DNA from: Henningerozyma blattae CBS 6284
Taxonomy: Eukaryota > Ascomycota > Saccharomycetes > Saccharomycetales > Saccharomycetaceae
Direction: 5' to 3'
DNA: 64,000 bases
Assembly (NCBI RefSeq): GCF_000315915.1
Contig: NC_020185.1
Coordinates: 620,001-684,000 of the forward strand
Shown here: positions 20,356 to 30,417 of the stretch, in pieces
Numbering within the stretch: the first letter of the stretch is position 1
Layout: each line of letters opens with the position of its first letter
Position numbers and translations under genes: made by a program
Notes under the pieces: generated by a model
What the model saw: the letters and a program-made list of their open reading frames with translations, nothing else
Databases searched by the model: none
What the model was told of the DNA's origin: nothing

Positions 20356-21357
20356 ATGGAAAGACAAGATATTAAACAATTGGAAGCGCCAACTTCTGTT
20401 CCTACTACTCCAACATTTACTTCTACCACCAATGACTTATTAACAGAGACCCACTCTTCAGGCATTGTTGATAACAATGCAATTACTGATATAACCAACG
20501 GTTCCATAGCTGGTGCCATTGGTAAGACTATTGAATACCCATTTGATACAATTAAAGTTCGATTACAAACACAAGGATCAAAACTGTTTCCCACAACATG
20601 GTCATGCATCAAATATACCTATCAAAACGAAGGCATTAGACGTGGATTTTTCCAAGGAATTTCCTCACCATTATGCGGTGCAGCTTTAGAAAATGCAACT
20701 TTATTTCTCTCTTATAATCAATGTTCTAAATTAATTGAAAATTATACACAATTTTCACCAATTACTAATATTTTAATTTCTGGTGGGTTTGCAGGTTCAT
20801 GTGCCAGTTTTGTATTAACACCTGTGGAATTAATTAAATGCAAATTACAAATTTCCAATATTCAAAATCAAACCATTGCATCGAATCTATTGATGAAATC
20901 AACTTCATCTGCAAAAAATCTAAAATTACACAATACGAGAATAGTACCAACCATTCAAACGATCTTAAAAACAAATGGTATATCAGGATTATGGCAAGGA
21001 CAGTCAAGTACTTTTATTAGAGAAACCATTGGTGGTGTAGTTTGGTTTGCCACCTATGAAATTATGAAAAAGACATTAAAAGCTAGAGATCCAACAAGAA
21101 CTGAGAATAAAACTTGGGAATTATTATTAAGTGGTGGATCAGCAGGTCTCTTATTCAACGCTAGTATATTTCCAGCCGATACCATTAAATCGGTTATGCA
21201 AACAGAACAATTGAAATTAAAAGAATCAATTTTCAAAATATTGGCAACACAAGGCATCCCAGGGTTTTATAGAGGGTTAGGAATTACATTAATTAGAGCG
21301 GTTCCTGCTAATGCTGCTGTATTTTATACATATGAAACACTTTCTAAAAAAGCTTAA
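20356..21357 (+). CDS. ORT1: Mitochondrial ornithine carrier Ort1 (Arg11)
   Basis: A 333-residue mitochondrial carrier-family protein with three repeats. Each has a P-x-(D/E)-x-x-(K/R) type signature: YPFDTIKVRLQTQ, TPVELIKCKLQ and FPADTIKSVMQT. The family exchanges ornithine across the inner membrane for arginine synthesis. The N-terminus before the first repeat is about 45 residues and polar, so the protein is longer than the roughly 290-residue S. cerevisiae Ort1. An internal Met could be the start, but the ATG at 20356 is the first in frame after upstream stops. Neighbour relation RPP2B/ORT1/AFI1 matches the merged YDR/YOR order. Confidence 0.93.
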   Translation: MERQDIKQLEAPTSVPTTPTFTSTTNDLLTETHSSGIVDNNAITDITNGSIAGAIGKTIEYPFDTIKVRLQTQGSKLFPTTWSCIKYTYQNEGIRRGFFQGISSPLCGAALENATLFLSYNQCSKLIENYTQFSPITNILISGGFAGSCASFVLTPVELIKCKLQISNIQNQTIASNLLMKSTSSAKNLKLHNTRIVPTIQTILKTNGISGLWQGQSSTFIRETIGGVVWFATYEIMKKTLKARDPTRTENKTWELLLSGGSAGLLFNASIFPADTIKSVMQTEQLKLKESIFKILATQGIPGFYRGLGITLIRAVPANAAVFYTYETLSKKA

Positions 21358-21678
21358 TTCTAAACAATAACTACGTTTCTGCATATTTTTTTTCATTTTT
21401 TTTTTATTTCTTTAATTTTTTGTACAATAGTTACACCAAGCATAAACATTCATAACTAGCATTCAGTAAAATAGATATTTTAATTTTGATAAAGATATAA
21501 TATATATATTTATTTACTATACTATAAATATTCTCTTAATTATGAAGGATTTAAAATCACGCTTAAAATGAACAAGTTCCCTCCCCTCAAAAAAAAGAAC
21601 GCATCAAGAAAATAATAGTATAATATACTATCATAATTTGAAAAAAAAACAGAAGTAATATAATTAAGTTAAAGCATA
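21358..21678. other. Short intergenic spacer ORT1-COI1
   Basis: 321 bases of AT-rich DNA between two plus-strand genes. It serves as the ORT1 3' end and COI1 promoter. A TA-rich run is near 21500-21530. Nothing else is seen. Confidence 0.5.
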
Positions 21679-22115
21679 ATGTCAATGGTAAATCCATTTC
21701 GTAAAGTTGGGTATGTCAAATTAAACATTGTTGTAAATGATTCTTTAACCCTTTATACTAACAACACAAGAACAGTAAAACAGTTTTGTATGTAACATTA
21801 TTAGGGGTTGGTGCAGTGGCTATATCCAAGACTATTATTCGATCTAGAAGAGATTCTAAATTTAAACCTTATGCAATTAGTGGTGAAAATCAACTTGGAA
21901 ATAAAGATGAGGTAAAAGATTATTATAATGACATTGCTCATATTAAACCCGGATTCCCATTGCCCAAGGATTATTCTAATGATAGTAAGAATGATGAATC
22001 TGATCGTAATGTGCAGTTCACTAGGAAAAGTGAGTATGAAGGTGGTGGCTTGAGTGTATTATCAAGAAAAGGTGGTGACAAATTAGGCTTTTGGGATAGG
22101 AGGAGGAAGGACTAG
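21679..22115 (+). CDS. COI1: Small mitochondrial membrane protein Coi1 (YDR381C-A), spliced
   Basis: Two exons, 21679-21710 and 21776-22115, give 123 residues. Exon 1 encodes MSMVNPFRKVG and joins within a Gly codon. Splicing at CAG (21773-21775) is the only nearby acceptor that keeps frame, giving GKTVLYVTLLGVGAVAISK. That stretch is a single hydrophobic membrane segment. The conserved soluble part includes IKPGFPLPKDY and the C-terminal GGGLSVLSRKGGDKLGFWDRRR. The S. cerevisiae homologue is a mitochondrial inner-membrane protein linked to respiratory complex function and also lies next to YRA1. Without splicing no ATG precedes the conserved part. Confidence 0.88.
21711..21775 (+). other. 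COI1 spliceosomal intron (65 nt)
   Basis: 5' splice site GTATGT at 21711-21716, branch site TACTAAC at 21756-21762, acceptor CAG ending 21775 (14 nt after the branch A). A second CAG ending 21783 would shift frame. Confidence 0.88.
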
Positions 22116-22308
22116 TTATTATTTAGTTGTATAATATATCTATTTATTTTGAGCTTGTATAAAAAAAAATCATTAAATGATGACTGAGTAGAACATGATA
22201 ATATTACAGTGGAATACACAATTATGAATAAATATAAAATGAAATATAAAATAGGATAAAATTAAATGATTAAATAAAATAAAACATAAAATAAAAATAA
22301 TTGAAAAA

Positions 22309-23995
22309 TTATTTCTTTTCATCGAAATACTCGGCCATTTCCTTGTCTAAATCTTCTAAGGACTTCTTGACTGGCTTTTCTCTCTTTTGTCTTGGAGCTC
22401 TATTCTTAACCATGGCGACTCTTTTGTTTGGACCTCTGCCTTGTTGACCTTGAGGACCCTGTTGTCTATCATTACGTTGTGGTCTACCTTGTCTGGATCT
22501 GTTTTGGACTTGTTGTCTCATGTTTTGTTGTCTTGGGACAGCCTTAATTCTGTCAGATAAACTCTTGGTTGGTTGTTGGTTAGGATCAATGATCAAGTTC
22601 AACTTTAACTTAGATCTACCACCATCAATAGGAGCACCGTTAAATTTCTTTACGGCTCTATCAGCAGCATCACCATTTCTGAAAGTAATGGTAGCCATAC
22701 CAGTAGAGTTACCTCTTTCATTGTAACTCAATAAAACTCTTTGGACACCACCGACTTGGGAAGCAAAAAATTCCTGATAATTAAAAATTTAAAATGTTAA
22801 AACAAAAAAAAAGTTAGTAAAAATATAATGCAAGGAAGAAACGAAAGGATTTGAGAAAAGAAAAATTTATAGATGACTCAAAATTTTTTTCCAACAATTT
22901 GCTAAATCATAACAAATTCTCGTAAAAGTAGTTCCGCACTGAATAACAAAAATAAAACGACAAATGCTTCTTTTTCTATTTCCATATTATTTTCTTTTGG
23001 CTATTTCTAATTGCAACACAACAAACAAATAAAATCATAATCATGCAAAGTAAAAAAGTATGATATGATAAAAAGACTAAAATAGTACTCTGTAACAATC
23101 ATAAACCACCATGAATATTTAAAATGAATAATATGCAAAGCTATTATTTTATTAAAAAGGCAGAATCGATTGTTCATGATTCGTATTTTTTTTATACTTC
23201 AAGTGAAGAAAAAAAAAAGGAGTTCTACATATGTTTCCCCATTGACAGTACAACCTATTTATGAAAAGAGTGCAAAATTAATTGTTCCTTCCTGCACTGA
23301 AACAGTGCTTAATTGGTTGTTGTCCAAACAAAGGCTCCATAATACGAAAAAAAAAAAATTCAAAATAGTAAACAGCCAAATGAAAATAAAAAAAAAAATG
23401 TGCAAATAGAATTATGCAAGTTCCTTTTCTTAATGGATAAAAATAAATATGTTTGCATATTAATTTCCAAAATCCATCAATTAAGTAATTTTTTTTTTGT
23501 TTCTTTAAAAAAAAAAGATTATTCAGTCATAAAATCGTAGCCATACGATTCCTGTAAATCTTAAAAAAAATAACGGTTTCATCTTTAGTAATTCGTAATT
23601 TAACAAACGCATTCCAATGTCGATAGAACTGAAGAGTAGAAAAAAATAACAGACAGTACATATATAAAAAAAATTTCTCAAAATCAAAGTAACGAAAATG
23701 CAAATCCACATACTTTAACGGCATCTTGGTTAATATCTCTTGGCAAACCTTCTACGCTTACTTTAGCGTCTCTATTAGAACGGTTTAACAATTGAGCAAC
23801 TCTAACGGCAGCATTAACTGGACCTCTCTTGACAGGTTGTTGTCTGTTGCTTGGACCAGTGTGTTCACGACGGGAATGCCCGAAGGATTTGGTGGTTCTT
23901 CTTGGACCATTGTTGTTACGACGAGAGTTGTTCTTGGCTTGTCTCTTATTGTTGCCAATGATTTCGTCTAAGGATTTATCTAAAATAGCAGACAT
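22309..23995 (-). CDS. YRA1: mRNA export adaptor Yra1 (REF/ALY), spliced
   Basis: Exon 1 is 23714-23995 (94 codons) and exon 2 is 22309-22773 (154 codons plus stop), giving 248 residues. N-terminal REF-N box LDKSLDEIIG, basic Asn/Arg region, a central RRM split by the intron (KVSVEGLPRDINQDAVK, then EFFASQVGGVQRVLLSYNER), an Arg/Gln-rich region and the C-terminal box KSLEDLDKEMAEYF. Yra1 couples transcription and the TREX complex to Mex67-dependent export. The unusually long first exon and long intron are the same architecture through which S. cerevisiae Yra1 represses its own splicing. Codon phase at both exon ends is 0. Confidence 0.96.
22774..23713 (-). other. YRA1 spliceosomal intron (940 nt)
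   Basis: Minus strand: donor GTATGT (23713 down to 23708), branch TACTAAC (22819-22813), acceptor TATCAG ending at 22774, about 40 nt after the branch A. The branch is canonical, whereas the S. cerevisiae YRA1 branch is known to be non-canonical. No conserved ORF lies inside. Confidence 0.93.
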
Positions 23996-25269
23996 GTTTC
24001 AAAAAGTAGGGGTAAAGTTATTAGAAAGGAGAGGGGAGAAAAAATAATTTGTTTGTTGAGGTAATAAACTAATAAATAAGGATTTAAAACAATTATGGGG
24101 TAATTGAATCACTTGTATTTGTCAGCTTGCTTGTTTTTCTTTAGGGAAAACAGAGTTTTTTTTTCATGAAAATTCAATACTCGGGAAAATCCTCCTGTTT
24201 ATATACTTGGACAAGTGCCCGAACTGTTTATTTTTATCACCCTCATTTTCTCGACTTAATTTACCCGGCTACATTTCCAATTTTATTTTAACACTGTTTT
24301 GCCGAATCGGGTAAGGCGAACGGCTGCTACGGATCGGCCTATAAAAAGCAGATGCACGGATGGAAGGGCCTGTTATGGCCATTAGATTTTATTCTTTTTA
24401 TTTGTGGCCATATTTTTCATTATATTTTAAGGCCGTAAATAATAGATGTCACAAATTTATCGGATATAATAGAAGAAGGTTGATGCTATTCTTATTATCT
24501 TCAGACTAGATATTAGTTCTTTTTTGATTTATTTTAAAATAGTATTAAGAAATACACCATTAGGATGATTGGTAATTGATAAGTTAGTATAAAGAAATTA
24601 AGTAGGTAAAAGTTAATTAAGTGCTTGATCCTATCGACCTAAGATATATATATATATATATATATATTTAATGGCCATATAGTACATCTAAACATATCTG
24701 CCCTGAGATGCGTGGCTACAATTCGTATAAACAGGTTCTGTCTGTAATAAATACTTAGTTTTTAGAAGTATGATATTAGCATCAATATCTTAACTATATA
24801 GTTATATATAACTAGAAATATGCTAGGGGTTCCTATGAAAAAAATAGCCCTTATCTCGATGATGGCTGGCCCTGACATCTAGTTTAGGAAATTGTTCGGA
24901 GATTTTTTGCGTCTGGCGTTATTTTTATCTTCGCGTCTTTTTTTAATCTCTTTATTTACATACTGGAGAATTTTGTCTATGTTTATACTAGGGGCATGAA
25001 TAAATAAGTACAAGTGTCGTCATTTGTAAATATATGTGTTGACAGTACTTTTGAGGTGAATAAATATTGTTTAATTGTGCGCGTGTTGGACAATTGCTCC
25101 TTTGTATATTTATTTACTTTGTTTCTCAACTTTTAATCTATTATTTAAAAAAGACGTATTAGACACGGCTATTTATTTAAAATCTATACTTCACTCATCT
25201 TATACTCATATGTACTTAAGAGTCTGCGAACAGCAATAACAACAGCTACAATAATAACAACAAAAAATC
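23996..25269. promoter_or_regulatory. Divergent YRA1/AFI1 promoter region with paired Reb1 sites
   Basis: Two Reb1-type sites in opposite orientation, TTACCCG at 24261-24267 and CGGGTAA at 24308-24314, about 270-320 bases before the YRA1 start. Four GGCC-containing motifs lie at 24330-24440 near a TATAAAAAG. A (TA)n run is at about 24643-24668. No gene is seen between 24660 and 25269. Confidence 0.5.
24643..24668. repeat. (TA)n microsatellite
   Basis: About 12-13 TA units. Similar shorter TA runs occur at 10843-10865, 15509-15520, 33206-33235 and 39059-39075. Confidence 0.9.
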
Positions 25270-28086
25270 ATGGACACTATAACGAGAAATATAGATTATA
25301 TACTAATAGGAGAGTTTGATAATAAACTAGGACCCATTATTAAATATCAATATCCTAATGGCATTCCGTTGGATTCTAAGAAATACAAGCAAAAGAGAAA
25401 AAAAAATTTCAATTCCATCTCTGGAGATCAGATTGTATCATCTCTCCTGATTCCAAACAATGTGGAGAATAATTTAAATATTAATGATTATACAATGTCC
25501 AAACTTTATTATAATTCATCGTTAAACATTTATCATTTTTTACCAGATCAAACTGAATCGGGGAATTTGAACCGAAATAAGAAAATTATCTATCTGTTAA
25601 ATGTCGTTAAATCAAAAGCTGATTTAAATAATTCAAGAGGAATCTCTATTAGATCTATTGCAATAGCGGTTAATTCAACTGAAAATAATGGGAAAGAAGG
25701 GTTTGCAAAATTATATCCTTTCATTCACTTGCTTTCAACTCTATTAGATATCCTATTTACAATACCTTCCAAGGGAGGAGATTTAAAACGATTTGCCTCA
25801 AATTGTTTCAATTTGATTAATTCAATTGATATTGATAAAATTGAAAATTTCAATTCGGATTCTTCCTTGCAAAATGTATTAGCTGTTTATAATGATAATA
25901 ATAATTCCTTCCCCTTAAACATAACAAATCATTTTTTGCCCGTAAAGGCTGAAACTTCAAATCAAAAAGTTTTTTATAATCATCAATCAACTTTATTATT
26001 ATCCACAAATTTATTCTCAGAATTGGAATTATCAAATTATTATTTAAATCTTAATAATTTCAACAATTTGACTCATTTATTATTACAATCTCCCAAAATA
26101 TCAACCATTATATTAAATATAATTACCAAATTCAATTTCAATTGTTTTGCCAACTTAAAATCTTGTAGATTATTGTTATATTCTTCAAAATTGTCCTATT
26201 TCGAATTCAATGTAATTATTAATATTTTAAAAAACATTTTAATCCCATTCTTAAGATCATCATTGAAAAATTCATTAATTACAATCCCCTATTTAGATAT
26301 TACAATGATTGATGATTTGAAATCGTTTTGTTTTGAAAATAATTTAGAAAATGATGAAATATCTTTATTAATGGCAACTACAAATCAAATTTTTAAACAT
26401 CAAAAAAATTTATTCAATTATTATTACGATTTAGACGCAAATATTCTTTCAAATAAATCTAAACTATTATCTGATAGTATGAAAAGATTTGGTAGCAATA
26501 ATACTCTATCGTCAATGAGATCATTAAGTAGATCGAACTCACTACTTTTTAGGAGGTTCTCTATTAATGATTATTCAAATCAAAATTCAATTACGTATCC
26601 AGATGAAGATGCTAGTAGCGGCAGTAGTACAAGTCTCTATAAATTTGGAATGAATAACAATAATAATGATAGCATTTTCAGAATACCCTCATTACCCATA
26701 ATTAACTTAAATTTATTGAACAAAGCAATCCATTTTTTAAAAACATCTAATCAATTGAATACAATTGATCCATTTTCAAATATTATAGTACTGAAAAAAA
26801 TTTCCATTTTACAATTAACTTATTTAAAATACTTTTATAATTTGGATTCCTCAAATTATAACCCCAAGTGTTTAATGTCCAAATATATCGAACATTTTAA
26901 AGATCCAATTATATTCCAAGATCTTTTGGAAGCTAGCATTTTTAAATCAATTGAACTATTACTTTCATTAGAAAAGCTTTTATTAAAATATTTCAATCAA
27001 TTGGACAATTTCGATATTACTACCTATTATTCTGATTTATTTGATGTATTACAAAATATTTTAACCTTTTTAGATACTCAGACTCCATCCGAATTTGCTA
27101 ATGACAACTTACATGATTTTGTGAATACACTTATTATTTATAAGAGTATCTTACCTTTTACTATTAACAACAATATTAAGTATATTGATAATAAAAAACA
27201 ATTTTTACAAAATTTTAATATTCAAAAATTATCAATGGATGATTTATTCTTCCAAATTAATGAATTATCAAGATATCCAGATATACTAAATAATATTCAT
27301 TTGAATAAAGACATCAACAATATTCTTATTAAACCATTTATGGAATTATTATTCCTACCATTAATTATAACTCAAAAGAGGAAACATTCAATCAAATCAC
27401 GTTCCACTATGCATTCTCAAAAAGATAAACCAAGACATAAGAATCATTCACGTTCTAATAATCAAACTGCTACAAACTACTCAACTAAACATTCACCAAC
27501 CCATTCTTCAATAATGTCACCATTAGGCTCTACCAATGAATCAATCTCTGATTCTTCTGCGCATTTTGACATTCATTCTCCCATTCGTTTATCAACACCT
27601 TCATCTTCAACATCTTCATCACCAGACCAACAATCAAAATCACAATCTTCTTCTACATTGAAAAGATCATTATCCTTGAAAAATATACTCGCTGCGACAA
27701 ATTCACCACAGCCTTCACAAAGTTTAAAATATAATTCCACTGATAATAGTGAAACTTCTGCAAACCCTAAAAGATCATCAACATTAATTCGAAAATCATT
27801 AGCAATTACTGGCTTATCATCCTTAACCAAAACATCTTCAAATTCCAAATTAGATTCTCAGACTTCTACAGCGCCAGATGCTAAATTGAATTGTTCTAAA
27901 TCATCTTCTATTTCTCAATCAAAAAGAAAGAATAGAGAAGCTGAAATTAAAAAAGAAAATACGTTAATAAACAAAATAAATAACGTTACACTTCGAGTCA
28001 TTTATAAGATCTATTCTAATCAAATGGGCCGCCATTTAGTTAAAAGAACAATTGATTCCGATACAATCAAACTTTATAAAAACTAA
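25270..28086 (+). CDS. AFI1: Arf3-interacting polarity protein Afi1
   Basis: 938 residues as read. The N-terminus DYILIGEFDNKLGPIIKYQY is the Afi1/DENN-like opening. A second conserved part around SLPIINLNLLNKAIHFLKTS resembles the SPA (stabilisation of polarity axis) region. A long Ser-rich basic tail follows. Afi1 binds the GTPase Arf3 at the plasma membrane and keeps it polarised to the bud. Length is near the S. cerevisiae protein (YOR129C). The stop at 28084-28086 directly follows an A5 run, and the next frame stays open for 49 codons of similar Ser/Lys/Arg-rich sequence. The C-terminus shown here may therefore be truncated by a one-base deletion or a sequence error. Confidence 0.9.
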   Translation: MDTITRNIDYILIGEFDNKLGPIIKYQYPNGIPLDSKKYKQKRKKNFNSISGDQIVSSLLIPNNVENNLNINDYTMSKLYYNSSLNIYHFLPDQTESGNLNRNKKIIYLLNVVKSKADLNNSRGISIRSIAIAVNSTENNGKEGFAKLYPFIHLLSTLLDILFTIPSKGGDLKRFASNCFNLINSIDIDKIENFNSDSSLQNVLAVYNDNNNSFPLNITNHFLPVKAETSNQKVFYNHQSTLLLSTNLFSELELSNYYLNLNNFNNLTHLLLQSPKISTIILNIITKFNFNCFANLKSCRLLLYSSKLSYFEFNVIINILKNILIPFLRSSLKNSLITIPYLDITMIDDLKSFCFENNLENDEISLLMATTNQIFKHQKNLFNYYYDLDANILSNKSKLLSDSMKRFGSNNTLSSMRSLSRSNSLLFRRFSINDYSNQNSITYPDEDASSGSSTSLYKFGMNNNNNDSIFRIPSLPIINLNLLNKAIHFLKTSNQLNTIDPFSNIIVLKKISILQLTYLKYFYNLDSSNYNPKCLMSKYIEHFKDPIIFQDLLEASIFKSIELLLSLEKLLLKYFNQLDNFDITTYYSDLFDVLQNILTFLDTQTPSEFANDNLHDFVNTLIIYKSILPFTINNNIKYIDNKKQFLQNFNIQKLSMDDLFFQINELSRYPDILNNIHLNKDINNILIKPFMELLFLPLIITQKRKHSIKSRSTMHSQKDKPRHKNHSRSNNQTATNYSTKHSPTHSSIMSPLGSTNESISDSSAHFDIHSPIRLSTPSSSTSSSPDQQSKSQSSSTLKRSLSLKNILAATNSPQPSQSLKYNSTDNSETSANPKRSSTLIRKSLAITGLSSLTKTSSNSKLDSQTSTAPDAKLNCSKSSSISQSKRKNREAEIKKENTLINKINNVTLRVIYKIYSNQMGRHLVKRTIDSDTIKLYKN

Positions 28087-28232
28087 AGAGTGAATTATTT
28101 TTATCAAATACTAATGCGTATGACCCAGTCTCTACTAACCCTAAACCATCTAGAAAACAATCCACATTAAAAAGAAGTTCTCGAAATCTGCACAAGACTA
28201 TCCAAACTATCCCAGTTTCAACTCATACCTAA
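28083..28232 (+). pseudogene. Probable out-of-frame C-terminal tail of AFI1
   Basis: Open from 28083 to a TAA at 28230-28232 (49 codons) in the -1 frame relative to AFI1, with no ATG near its start. It includes NPKPSRKQSTLKRSSRN, compositionally like the preceding AFI1 tail. The upstream stop of this frame is at 28077-28079, so the frames can only be joined across the A-run 28078-28082. The codons look used (basic, Ser/Thr-rich) rather than random AT-rich DNA. Confidence 0.5.
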
Positions 28233-28494
28233 ATAAATAATAATGATTATATAATTAACCATGTAACTCAGACAATTTGTATTTCAATTTTGTTTTTTTA
28301 ATTTTTAACGATATATTTTTATATATTTATAAATTTGTATAAAGTGAAATAAAACAAAAACAAGTATTGCATAAATTAATGATTCAACATACAGTATTAA
28401 AAAAAAAAACTACTGCGTTTTAATATACGTTAAAAAAAGAATATTAAGCTTGAAATTGTTTAAGAATGTGTATATTGTCTTGAAGAAGCTTTAC
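28233..28494. other. Convergent AFI1/ARO10 3' region
   Basis: AT-rich with several T/A-rich and TATATA-type stretches suited to mRNA 3' ends for both convergent genes. No gene. Confidence 0.5.
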
Positions 28495-30417
28495 TTATTT
28501 TTTAGCTCCTTTCTTTTGATCATTCACCATCTGTTGTAATTGTGGTGGATAATCAACCTTCCCAAGCATGACCTCCATAAATTCAATACATTTATTATTG
28601 TCACCTTCTTTCAAATCCTTTAATTTAGCAACTAAATCTGATTGAGTTTCAATAGTAACACTATTCGTTAATTTGCCGTTAATATCACCAAATGAGTTCA
28701 ACAGAGTTGTCCAGTTCCATGCAGCAATGTCATTATATGATCTTGTTGGGCCCATAATAGCTCTTTCAATTGTATACCCATCATTATTCCATAAATATAT
28801 TTCAATGGAAATTTTTTCACGAATCATTGTGGATAATTCTTGAACTGTCATTTGTGCAGCACCATCACCTTCACATAAAATTAATCTTGGGGTATAGTTC
28901 TTTGGAAGTTTGGATTTGTCATACACATGTTCAAGTGGGTAATCTTGCATTGCAACACCAACACCTAAAGCACAAGGCAAAGCCATACCAATTGATAAAT
29001 AGAAACCTTGTGTTATATATTTCATTTGAGAATGGAAGACAAAGTCACGGATTGAGAATTGGAATGCACCAGTGTCAGCTACTAAAATATCACCAGGATT
29101 AAAAGTAGATGGGAAAGCTTGACCTAAAGAAGCTTGTGTAATTTTACCATCTGAATTTTCAATAGTTTCTTGTTTTACTCTGGTTGCAAGTGGTTGGTAT
29201 TTGAAATTTAATTTTGATAAATCAATATCTTTCAATAGTTGCTTTAGAATATGTAAAAAGTTCACATCTCTATAAATCAATTCACTGTGATGACCATTTT
29301 CATATTCTACAACTCTTAGATATGTGGGGTTTAATTGAATGAGTGTTGTATTTGGGCCATAAGAATGAGAATAAACACCAGTATTAACTTCGTTGGAAAA
29401 GACACCATAGTGTAAAACCAAATCACTATTCTCAAAATGTTCAATTACCTTTGCATTAGATTGTTTACCATTATATAGACCGACATAATTCTCATTTGTT
29501 TCATCAATAGTAGATTTACTTAGTGGTGTTACGAAGTTTCTAATTTTTGTACGGTTAATAAATTCATTAATTAATTTTTTGCCGCCATATCTATCAACCA
29601 ACATATCACAAACAACAGCTGGAGTTTCACTCTTATAAAGAATTTTCAAGATTCTTCTTGTCAAATCCTTCATATGAGAAAGTGAAAAGTTTGAATCGAT
29701 GGAATTCAAAGCTAATGCATCATCCATGGTAATAGTTGGCCTATCGATCAAGTTTTTAGTAGATACCAGCATATCGGGAAAATTGGAGGGAACAAAAAGG
29801 TAACCTGGTCTAGAATATTTATATATATCTAAGATGACTTGATCAACCATATCAGCAGCCTTGGTGATATCGCTTAAAATATGTGTTGAGCATGAGATTT
29901 TATCTTTTATCATATCGTGATAAACATTGTGGTTTGGTGGATTAAAATTTGGACAATCCATTGATGGAACTAAATGATGTAAATTCCAATTTTTTTGAAC
30001 TGGTGATTCTGTGATTTTTGTTGATGGAACACCAACAATATGTAAAACTTTAATATTCTCCGCAAATGAACCAGAAACCCCATTGATAGCGCTTAATTCA
30101 CCAACACCAAAAGTGGTGATTAAACAACTAATCTTGTTAGTGTAACGAGAATAACCATCTGCAGAGTAGGCACTGTTTAACTCATTACAACCACCTACCC
30201 ATCTAATACTAGTCTTCTCCTTAGTATCTGGGCTTTGGAAGTCATCATATAAGTATTCTAGAAGTGGCAAATTAAAATCACCTGGAACACCAAAAACAGA
30301 CTTAGTTCCTAAAGATAGTAATCTTTGGAAAATGTAATGACCAAAGGTAATTGAATCATTCATCTGTAGATCATAAGAATTTGCGGTATTAGTTAAGTTC
30401 GAGCTAACTGGAGCCAT
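28495..30417 (-). CDS. ARO10: Phenylpyruvate (2-oxo acid) decarboxylase Aro10
   Basis: A 640-residue thiamine-diphosphate decarboxylase. The N-terminal domain has FGVPGDFNLPLLEYL and the catalytic-type Glu-containing WVGGCNELNSAYSADGYSR. The C-terminal ThDP site has the GDGAAQ...NNDGYTIE motif. Aro10 decarboxylates phenylpyruvate and related 2-oxo acids in the Ehrlich pathway to fusel alcohols. It is longer than classical pyruvate decarboxylase (about 563), the His-His pair near the active site reads NLHHLVPS, and it sits beside YRA1/AFI1 as YDR380W does. The promoter carries an Aro80-type CCG array, supporting ARO10 over a PDC gene. Confidence 0.95.
   Translation of the reverse strand: MAPVSSNLTNTANSYDLQMNDSITFGHYIFQRLLSLGTKSVFGVPGDFNLPLLEYLYDDFQSPDTKEKTSIRWVGGCNELNSAYSADGYSRYTNKISCLITTFGVGELSAINGVSGSFAENIKVLHIVGVPSTKITESPVQKNWNLHHLVPSMDCPNFNPPNHNVYHDMIKDKISCSTHILSDITKAADMVDQVILDIYKYSRPGYLFVPSNFPDMLVSTKNLIDRPTITMDDALALNSIDSNFSLSHMKDLTRRILKILYKSETPAVVCDMLVDRYGGKKLINEFINRTKIRNFVTPLSKSTIDETNENYVGLYNGKQSNAKVIEHFENSDLVLHYGVFSNEVNTGVYSHSYGPNTTLIQLNPTYLRVVEYENGHHSELIYRDVNFLHILKQLLKDIDLSKLNFKYQPLATRVKQETIENSDGKITQASLGQAFPSTFNPGDILVADTGAFQFSIRDFVFHSQMKYITQGFYLSIGMALPCALGVGVAMQDYPLEHVYDKSKLPKNYTPRLILCEGDGAAQMTVQELSTMIREKISIEIYLWNNDGYTIERAIMGPTRSYNDIAAWNWTTLLNSFGDINGKLTNSVTIETQSDLVAKLKDLKEGDNNKCIEFMEVMLGKVDYPPQLQQMVNDQKKGAKK

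Noticed and set aside
28078..28086. Programmed -1 frameshift in AFI1
   Set aside because: The bases TATAAAAACTAA do not give an X-XXY-YYZ heptamer in frame and no downstream stem is evident; a one-base indel is simpler.
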